A stretch of 6,478 nucleotides of DNA. Origin: Betaproteobacteria bacterium. Lineage in GTDB: Bacteria; Pseudomonadota; Gammaproteobacteria; Burkholderiales; SG8-41. The notes beneath the pieces were generated by a model that made no database searches, was not told the origin of the DNA, and saw only the letters and a list, made by a program, of their open reading frames with translations. Position numbers and translations under genes: made by a program. Positions 1 to 5,016 of the stretch are shown in pieces (within the stretch, counting starts at the first letter, position 1; the number at the start of each line of letters is the position of its first letter). The stretch is taken from the NCBI GenBank assembly GCA_021414185.1, contig JAIOOZ010000235.1, positions 1 through 6,478 of the forward strand, in the 5' to 3' direction.

Positions 1-1
1 C

Positions 2-869
2 AGCAGAGTGTTGTTGGTTGTCGCGTTGGGTGCATGCCCCGGAGTGGCGAGTGCGCAGCCCTATCCGAGCAAATCGATACGCATGATCATTCCGGCGCCG
101 CCCGGCGGCGGCGTGGATACCGTGGGACGCGCCGTCGCGCAAAGACTCAGCGACGCGGTAGGGCAGCCGGTAGTTGCGGACAACCGTGCCGGCGCCGGCA
201 CGATGATAGGTTCCGAGTTGACGGCCAAGGCGCCGCCAGACGGCTATACCATCCTGATGGTGACCAACAGCCATACCATCAACGCGGCGCTGGTGAAGAA
301 CCTGCGTTACGACCCGATCAAGGACTTCCTGCCGGTGACGCAGGTCGCGGCGGCGCCACTGCTGCTGCTGGTCCATCCGAGCGTGCCGGCAGCCTCGGTG
401 AAGGAATTGCTCGCGCTGGCGAAGCGCCGGCCGGGCGAGTTGTACTATGCATCGGCGGGCAGCGGCTCCGGCACCCATCTTGCGGGCGCGCTGTTCGCAT
501 CCATGGCCAACATCAACGTCGTGCATGTTCCCTATAAAGGTGGCGTTCCCGGCCTGATGGACCTGGTGGGTGGACACGTGCAGATCATGTTCAACAACCT
601 GATTTCCGCCGCTTCGCTGGTCAGCAGCGGCCGCCTGCACTTGCTGGCGGTTACAGGCACCCGGCGCATGCCCGCCCTCCCGAAAGTGCCCACCGTTGCC
701 GAGTCCGGACGAAGTCGTCAAGATCGTGAAGACCGCCGAGATCAGGGAAAAATTCGCGGTCGAAGGTTCTGAAGCAGTGGGCGGCACGCCGCAGGAGTTC
801 GCGGAACTGATGAGAAGCGAAATCCAGAAATGGGCGAAGCTCGTGCCCGTGCTCGGCAAGCTCGATTAA
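2..869 (+). pseudogene. Bug/TctC-family tripartite tricarboxylate transporter solute-binding protein, frameshifted and partial at 5' end
   Basis: Periplasmic solute-binding protein of the Bug (TctC-like) family, which captures carboxylates or similar small organic acids. Seen: a hydrophobic signal peptide with likely cleavage after A-S-A before QPYPSKSIR, then family hallmarks in order: IIPAPPGGGVDTVGR, VVADNRAGAGTMIGSE, PPDGYTIL, YASAGSGSGTH, VPYKGG, GHVQIMFNN and LPKVPTVAESG. The first in-window start is a GTG at 8, but the frame is open to the left edge and the signal peptide lacks its usual basic N-terminus, so the true start is probably outside. Around 701-711 the frame jumps by one: the first frame stops at 772, while the adjacent frame reads DEVVKIVKTAEIREKFAVEG and on to a stop at 867-869, a typical Bug C-terminus. 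The block that usually lies between (W-x-G then APAxTP) is absent, so this is a deletion of length 2 modulo 3, by family comparison about 25-30 residues. It lies 27 nt before the cupin gene, probably in one operon. The substrate cannot be told. Confidence 0.88.
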
Positions 870-884
870 GGCGGCAATAAGGCA

Positions 885-891
885 AAGGAGG
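885..891 (+). promoter_or_regulatory. Strong Shine-Dalgarno for the cupin gene
   Basis: AAGGAGG, a near-complete match to the anti-Shine-Dalgarno, 5 nt before the ATG at 897. It fixes that ATG as the start and is the strongest ribosome-binding site in the window. Confidence 0.85.
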
Positions 892-896
892 CACGC

Positions 897-1709
897 ATGG
901 TGCAGGCAGTCAGCAGCGTAGAGGCATTGCCGCGGCGGATCATCACCCGCTCCAAGACCGAGCCGGAGCAATGGCGCTGGCGCACGGATTTTATCGGCGA
1001 AGTGAAATACGGGGAAATCGTGCCCCGTCCGCAGGTGTTTCTCGTTGAGATGCGGCCGGGAGAGACCATACTTCCGCACTACCACGCGGTCGACCAGTTC
1101 CAGATCTTCGTTGCCGGCAGCGGCAGTCTCGTGCGCAACAAGGCGGCCAATCCGGTGACCGTGCACTACGTTGACCATGACACCGGCTATGGCCCGGTCA
1201 GTGCGGGTGCGCAGGGATTTTCCTATTTTGCATTGCGCCCTAAAACCGACTCCGGTCCGGTTTACCTGCATGAGCCGGGCTATCGCGAAAAGATGAAACC
1301 GGGCAAGAAGCGGCACTTCAACGAGCAAATCACGTTAAGCACGGAGCCGGTGCTGCTCAGCCGCGATGGGGTGGCGCTGGAGCCGCTCACCAAAGAAACG
1401 CATGACGATGGACTCGGCGCATGGATGATGCGCCTCGGACCGGACATGCGCACCGCCGGGCCCAACCCGCAAGCCAGCGGCGGGCAGTTCTACCTGGTGC
1501 TGAACGGCAGCCTCGAGCACGAGGCGGAGAGTTATCCGGCGTGGTCCGTCGTGTACGTGGTGAACGGCAGCCTCGAGCACGAGGCGGAGAGTTATCCGGC
1601 GTGGTCCGTCGTGTACGTGGGGCCGTCCGATCTGGCGCTCGCGGTGCAGGCGGGGCCGAAGGGGCTTGAAGTCCTGGTTTTGCAATGCGCGCGTGACGAG
1701 GCGGCATGA
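897..1709 (+). CDS. Cupin-fold protein with an internal 20-residue tandem duplication
   Basis: A 270-residue soluble protein with no signal peptide, probably a two-domain cupin. The first domain (about 45-125) contains GETILPHYHAVDQFQIFVAG (55-74), which fits cupin motif 1, G-x5-HxH-x3-E-x6-G, with His61 and His63 present but Gln67 at the usual Glu. The second motif around 96-112 (TGYGPVSAGAQGFSYFA) lacks the usual His, so metal binding would be altered. The second domain (about 165-270) has cupin-like strands but no HxH. Residues 203-222 are repeated as 223-242 because of a perfect 60-bp duplication; without it the protein would be 250 residues. The ATG at 897 follows a strong Shine-Dalgarno. 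It is 27 nt downstream of the Bug-protein gene, and such pairing suggests a role in catabolism of an organic acid or aromatic compound. That is inference; the reaction is not recognisable. Confidence 0.8.
   Translation: MVQAVSSVEALPRRIITRSKTEPEQWRWRTDFIGEVKYGEIVPRPQVFLVEMRPGETILPHYHAVDQFQIFVAGSGSLVRNKAANPVTVHYVDHDTGYGPVSAGAQGFSYFALRPKTDSGPVYLHEPGYREKMKPGKKRHFNEQITLSTEPVLLSRDGVALEPLTKETHDDGLGAWMMRLGPDMRTAGPNPQASGGQFYLVLNGSLEHEAESYPAWSVVYVVNGSLEHEAESYPAWSVVYVGPSDLALAVQAGPKGLEVLVLQCARDEAA
1501..1620 (+). repeat. Perfect 60-bp direct tandem duplication inside the cupin gene
   Basis: Bases 1501-1560 and 1561-1620 are identical over all 60 positions. The flanks differ on both sides (1500 is c against g at 1560; 1561 is t against g at 1621), so the unit is exactly 60 bp with no sliding freedom. 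It adds 20 in-frame residues, NGSLEHEAESYPAWSVVYV plus one junction residue. Absence of any divergence means it is very recent or an artefact. Confidence 0.97.
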
Positions 1710-1771
1710 AATAACCGTTTATATGTGCGATAGCGTACGGAAAGCCGCGGTCCGGCGTGGATAATCGGTAA

Positions 1772-1818
1772 CGGATCCCGCCTGTTCTTTTCCTCCCTGA
1801 AGACAATCGGCGGATCCG
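1772..1818 (+). other. Imperfect hairpin abutting the terminator; possible structured RNA or leader element
   Basis: CGGATCCCGCC (1772-1782) can pair with GGCGGATCCG (1809-1818): ten base pairs with one bulged C, closing a 26-nt loop. The loop carries the pyrimidine tract TCCTCCC (1791-1797), which is complementary to Shine-Dalgarno sequences. The right arm ends one base before the terminator stem begins, so the two helices could stack. This could be the 3' end of the cupin mRNA, an attenuator-like leader, or a small RNA ending at the terminator. GATAAT at 1760-1765 resembles a -10 element, but no fitting -35 was found. Low confidence in function; the complementarity itself is visible. Confidence 0.3.
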
Positions 1819-1854
1819 GGCCCCCGGCAAATTACATTTCCCGGGGGCCTTTTT
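1819..1854 (+). terminator. Strong rho-independent terminator after the cupin gene
   Basis: GGCCCCCGG (1819-1827) pairs perfectly with CCGGGGGCC (1841-1849). Inside it, after a C-C mismatch, AAAT (1829-1832) pairs with ATTT (1836-1839) around a TAC loop. Five T residues follow (1850-1854). It separates the Bug/cupin unit from the polyketide operon; 65 nt remain before the next start codon. Confidence 0.88.
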
Positions 1855-1919
1855 CGTGGGCAAGCCGCAATAACTTCGCGCTGAATCAATAGTTTCGGCG
1901 ACTGCAAAAAGGCCAATCA

Positions 1920-2978
1920 ATGTTTATCACGGGACTGGGCACGGCAGCGTCGCCGCAGCGGTATACGCAAGCGCAGTGCTGGGAATCGTTCCAGGCGGCG
2001 CCGCAATTCGCGCAGCTTGACCGGCGCGCGCGTACGACCCTGCAAAGAGTCCTGCTGCACGACAACGGCATCCGCACGCGGTCGCTCGCGCTCGATACCC
2101 TGGCCGAAGTGTTTGTCACCGATCCCGATACGCTGCAACGCCGTTTCGCATTGCACGCGCCGGCGCTTGCGCATGCCGCAGCCACCAGCGCATTGGAGCA
2201 GGCCGGGCTGCGGCCACACGATATAGACGCCGTCGTCATCAGCACCTGCACCGGTTACCTGTGTCCCGGCCTGACCAGCTACGTCGGCGAAAGCCTGGAC
2301 CTGCGCCCGGACGTGATCGCGCTCGACCTGGTGGGCCAGGGCTGCGGCGCGGCATTGCCGAATTTGCGCGCGGCCGATGCGCTGCTGCGCGCGGACGATT
2401 GCAAGAATGTCTTGTCGGTTTGCGTGGAAGTCTGCAGCGCCGCTTTTTATCTCGACAATGACCCGGGCGTATTGATCAGCGCCTGTCTGTTCGGCGATGG
2501 CGCAGGTGCGGCAGTGCTCGCCGCGGAGCCGGATCCGGTGGGCCGCAGCATCGAATGGAGGACGGCGGGGTCGTTGCACGCGCCGGCCGAGCGCGACGCT
2601 TTGCGCTTCGAACACAAGGACGGGATGTTACGCAACATACTCACGCCGCAGGTCCCGCGCCTCGCGGCGCGGCATGCCGCCGTCGTGCTGGACGACGTAT
2701 TGGCGAGGCAGGGGATGTCGCGCGACGATATCGATATCTGGATCTGGCATGCAGGCGGCCGCAAGGTGCTGGAAGCTTTGCGGGAGAGCCTGGCACTTTC
2801 CGTGGACGACGTCGGCTGGAGCAGCAAGGTGCTGCGTGAGTTCGGCAACGTGAGCAGCCCGTCGGTGTATTTCACGTTGCAGGCGGCATTGGCGGATAAC
2901 GCTCCCGGCGGGTGGTGGTGGATGTCGTCGTTCGGCGCCGGCTTCAGTTGCCACGGCGCGTTGCTCAAAGTGGCGTAA
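1920..2978 (+). CDS. Type III polyketide synthase (chalcone/stilbene synthase superfamily)
   Basis: A 352-residue cytoplasmic homodimer-type enzyme that should extend an acyl-CoA starter with malonyl-CoA and cyclise the chain to a resorcinol, pyrone or related phenol. The ketosynthase catalytic triad is complete: Cys142 in DLVGQGCGAALPNLRAA, His277 in IWIWHAGGRKVLEAL and Asn310 in REFGNVSSPSV. The C-terminal loop is SSFGAGFSCHGALL (336-349), matching the GFGPG loop of plant enzymes with Ala for Pro; HAGG likewise replaces HPGG. Length is normal for bacterial members (about 350-390). The ATG at 1920 is preceded by AAAAAGG (1906-1912) with 7 nt spacing, and the first residues MFITGLGTA fit the family N-terminus. 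It is followed after 26 nt by a methyltransferase and then an FAD oxidoreductase. This grouping argues for an alkylresorcinol or alkylpyrone-like product, but starter and ring type cannot be read from sequence alone. Confidence 0.93.
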   Translation: MFITGLGTAASPQRYTQAQCWESFQAAPQFAQLDRRARTTLQRVLLHDNGIRTRSLALDTLAEVFVTDPDTLQRRFALHAPALAHAAATSALEQAGLRPHDIDAVVISTCTGYLCPGLTSYVGESLDLRPDVIALDLVGQGCGAALPNLRAADALLRADDCKNVLSVCVEVCSAAFYLDNDPGVLISACLFGDGAGAAVLAAEPDPVGRSIEWRTAGSLHAPAERDALRFEHKDGMLRNILTPQVPRLAARHAAVVLDDVLARQGMSRDDIDIWIWHAGGRKVLEALRESLALSVDDVGWSSKVLREFGNVSSPSVYFTLQAALADNAPGGWWWMSSFGAGFSCHGALLKVA

Positions 2979-3004
2979 CGGCACGCGCCGGCGAAAACAG
3001 GGCC

Positions 3005-3751
3005 ATGCACCTACGACGCAGCATCGAGCCCGAGTGGCTGGACGAACTTCCGCCCGCCGACCCGCGCGCCATGCGGTCACGCCGCGATTTGCGCCGCATC
3101 AATGCATTGATGATGAACGGCAGGCTGGTCGCGCGTGAACTGCGCCGCGTATTTCCCGGACCGGCGCCGCGCGCCATCGTGGAAATCGGCGCCGGCGACG
3201 GCAGCTTTTTGCTGCGGGTCGCGGAAAAGCTTGCGCCGCAGTGGCCTGCAATGGACGTCGTTCTACTGGACCAGCAGAGTCTGGTCAGCCCGGCGACGAG
3301 CGGGCGATTTACCGCTATCGGATGGCAGGCGCAAGCCGTGTCAGCAGATGTATTTGCCTGGCTCGCGCAACCCGCCGCGCCGGTTTTCGACGTCATCGTC
3401 GCCAATCTGTTTCTGCATCATTTCGACGCCGCAAGATTGGCTGAATTGTTGTCCCTGATCGCGCGGCGCACGCGCGTCCTGATTGCCTGCGAGCCGCAAC
3501 GCTCCAGCCGCGCGCTGTTCGGCAGCCGTATGCTCGGTGCCATTGGCTGCAACGACGTGACCCGGCACGACGCCGTGGTGAGCGTGCGCGCGGGCTTCGT
3601 GAACCGGGAGTTGTGCGGATTGTGGCCGGCCGTCGGTGCGTGGACGCTGCGCGAATATCCCTACGGATTGTTCAGCCATTGTTTCGTGGCGGCGCGTGCC
3701 GAAAATGATGCAAGCGGCGCTTGCGATGTTGGCGCAGGACACCCGGCGTGA
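3005..3751 (+). CDS. Class I SAM-dependent methyltransferase of the type III PKS operon
   Basis: A 248-residue class I (Rossmann-fold) methyltransferase. Motif I is IVEIGAGDGSFLL (58-70), followed by the acidic end of strand 2 at DVVLLDQQ (84-91) and motif IV region FDVIVANLFLHHFD (128-141). A basic N-terminal helix (about 24-50) precedes the SAM fold. The ATG at 3005 was chosen because the frame upstream lies inside the polyketide synthase gene and no other start codon falls in the 26-nt gap; its Shine-Dalgarno (AGGG, 2999-3002) is weak and very close, suggesting translation by coupling from the upstream gene. Its stop overlaps the next start in GTGA. By position it corresponds to SrsB of the Streptomyces phenolic lipid operon, so O- or C-methylation of the polyketide phenol is likely but inferred. 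Confidence 0.85.
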   Translation: MHLRRSIEPEWLDELPPADPRAMRSRRDLRRINALMMNGRLVARELRRVFPGPAPRAIVEIGAGDGSFLLRVAEKLAPQWPAMDVVLLDQQSLVSPATSGRFTAIGWQAQAVSADVFAWLAQPAAPVFDVIVANLFLHHFDAARLAELLSLIARRTRVLIACEPQRSSRALFGSRMLGAIGCNDVTRHDAVVSVRAGFVNRELCGLWPAVGAWTLREYPYGLFSHCFVAARAENDASGACDVGAGHPA

Positions 3752-4870
3752 AAACCTATGATGCGCTGGTCATCGGGGCGGGACCAGCCGGCGCGGCGGC
3801 GGCCATGCTGCTCGCGCGCGAGGGCTGGTCGGTAGCGGTGGTGGAAAAGGCGCCGTTTCCGCGGCGCAAAGTCTGCGGGGAGTTCATATCCGCTACCAGC
3901 CTGCCGTTATTGCAAAAACTTGGCCTCGCCGGCGCCTATCTCGCGCAGGCCGGGCCGTCGGTGCGGAATGTCGGCCTCTACACGGGTGAAACGATGCTCG
4001 CCGCCGTTATGCCGCCCCTCGGGGATGGGGCGGAGTTGTTCGGCAGAGCCTTGGGCCGCGACCATTTCGATGCGCTCATGTTGAGCGGTGCTGCGATTTC
4101 GGGTGCCGAGGTGTTCCAGCCGTGGACGCTGACCGCAGTAGAGCAGACGGCGGGCGGTTTTATGGGCACGGCAGTAGCGAAAGACGCGCGGTTCCGACTT
4201 GTTTGCATTCAAGGCGCATTTTTTCAATTGCAGCCTGCCCGCGGAACTGATGCCGCTGCTGGTATTTCCCGGTGGTTACGGCGGCATGGTGCATAGCGAC
4301 CGTGGACGCGTAAGTCTTTCCTGCTGCATCCGGCGCGACACGCTGGCGCGTTGCCGGCGCCAGTGGCCGGGCAGCAAAGCCGCCGAGGCCGTAATCGCGC
4401 ACATGCGCGCATCGTGCCGCGGAGTTGATGCAGCGCTGGACAGCGCAACGCTCGATGCAACATGGTTGTCGGCGGGGCCGATACGGCCGGGCATACGCGC
4501 AATTCGCCGTGATGGAATTTTCGCGGTCGGTAACGCGGCGGGCGAGGCTCATCCGATCGTGGCCGAAGGCATCAGCATGGCCCTGCAGTCATCCTGGCTG
4601 TTGTGCGAGCGTCTTGTCGCGCACAAAGATGAAATTCTGGCAGGGCGCGGAACTGCCGCGCTCGCCGCCGATTATGCGGCAAGCTGGCGGCGGAATTTTG
4701 CGCGGCGCGTGTATATGGCCGCGATATTTGCGCGCCTGGCGACGTGGCCAGCCGTCGCGAGGGTTGCCGCAGTGTTGCTGGAACGTGCTCCCACGATGCT
4801 GACGCTGGGAGCGTATTTGAGCGGGAAAGCGCAGCCGCTGGGCGTGTTGCAAAGTTCTGATTCCAAATGA
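3748..4870 (+). pseudogene. FAD-dependent oxidoreductase (geranylgeranyl reductase / flavin hydroxylase-like), frameshifted
   Basis: Flavoprotein of the group that includes geranylgeranyl reductases and aromatic hydroxylases; in this operon it would hydroxylate or oxidise the polyketide phenol, like SrsC. The GTG start at 3748 overlaps the methyltransferase stop (GTGA) and gives MKTYDALVIGAGPAGAAAA, with GAGPAG at residues 10-15; an acidic residue ends strand 2 (VAVVEKAPFPRRKVCGEFIS). The first frame is convincing to about 4185 (AVAKDA), then reads nonsense and stops at 4296. The adjacent frame is convincing from about 4193 (SDLFAFKAHF) and runs through LVFPGGYGGMVHSD, RVSLSCCIRRD, WLSAGPIRPGIR and the second FAD motif GIFAVGNAAGEAHPIVAEG to a stop at 4868-4870. 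The stretch normally between, including the A-[DH]-G-type block near residue 150, is missing. So the change is a deletion of length 2 modulo 3, not a simple slip. As read the gene is broken; an assembly error is possible. Confidence 0.88.
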
Positions 4871-4881
4871 TTGCATGCCGC

Positions 4882-4896
4882 GCACCAACATGATGC
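4882..4896 (+). promoter_or_regulatory. NtrC binding site 1 (predicted enhancer)
   Basis: GCACCAACATGATGC matches the NtrC dyad GCACCA-N3-TGGTGC at 11 of 12 arm positions and, as I recall it, is nearly identical to the NtrC site upstream of E. coli glnA. Its centre (4889) is about 127 bp upstream of the start expected from the sigma-54 promoter, a usual distance for an enhancer. Confidence 0.7.
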
Positions 4897-4912
4897 GAAT
4901 GGCGCTCTGCGT

Positions 4913-4927
4913 GCACTGCCAGCTTGC
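4913..4927 (+). promoter_or_regulatory. NtrC binding site 2 (weaker, predicted)
   Basis: GCACTGCCAGCTTGC keeps the outer core GCAC-N7-GTGC with one mismatch but lacks the inner dyad positions. Its centre lies 31 bp from that of site 1, about three helical turns, similar to the roughly 32-bp spacing of the paired strong sites at E. coli glnA. It counts mainly because of its position next to the stronger site. Confidence 0.4.
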
Positions 4928-4988
4928 GTAATTTCAGTATTACAGTCTGATTAAACTTGTATCGCCATGATTTAGATAAGGTATAGCA

Positions 4989-5005
4989 CTGGCACGTCGG
5001 TTGCT
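4989..5005 (+). promoter_or_regulatory. Sigma-54 (RpoN) promoter for nasA
   Basis: CTGGCACGTCGGTTGCT fits the consensus YTGGCACGrNNNTTGCW with one mismatch. The -24 GG is at 4991-4992 and the -12 GC at 5003-5004, with exactly the required 10 bp between. Combined with the upstream NtrC dyads it indicates transcription under nitrogen limitation. The predicted start is about 5015-5017, at the nasA start codon. Confidence 0.82.
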
Positions 5006-5016
5006 AAGTTGTTGCC

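Noticed and set aside
651..1328. Long minus-strand frame of 225 codons opposite the cupin and Bug genes
   Set aside because: It overlaps well-supported + strand genes, crosses from one into the other, shows no recognisable domain, and long antisense frames are expected in GC-rich DNA.
1736..1765. Sigma-70 promoter with -10 GATAAT at 1760-1765
   Set aside because: No acceptable -35 lies 16-18 bp upstream, and a transcript from it would meet the terminator at 1819-1854; kept only as a remark for the possible small RNA.
1855..1919. Promoter for the polyketide operon between the terminator and the ATG
   Set aside because: I looked for -35/-10 and -24/-12 pairs in these 65 bases and found none convincing, so the operon promoter remains unidentified.
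2912..3004. Earlier start for the methyltransferase at 2912
   Set aside because: This would overlap the conserved C-terminus of the polyketide synthase by 67 nt with low-complexity residues; the ATG at 3005 fits the operon spacing better.
4199..4870. Separate 223-residue gene starting at TTG 4199
   Set aside because: Its sequence is the C-terminal half of the FAD oxidoreductase, has no Shine-Dalgarno or N-terminal dinucleotide-binding motif, and continues the upstream gene in another frame.
4929..4985. IHF site in the AT-rich linker between the NtrC sites and the sigma-54 promoter
   Set aside because: The stretch is AT-rich, but no segment on either strand matches WATCAANNNNTTR well enough to report.
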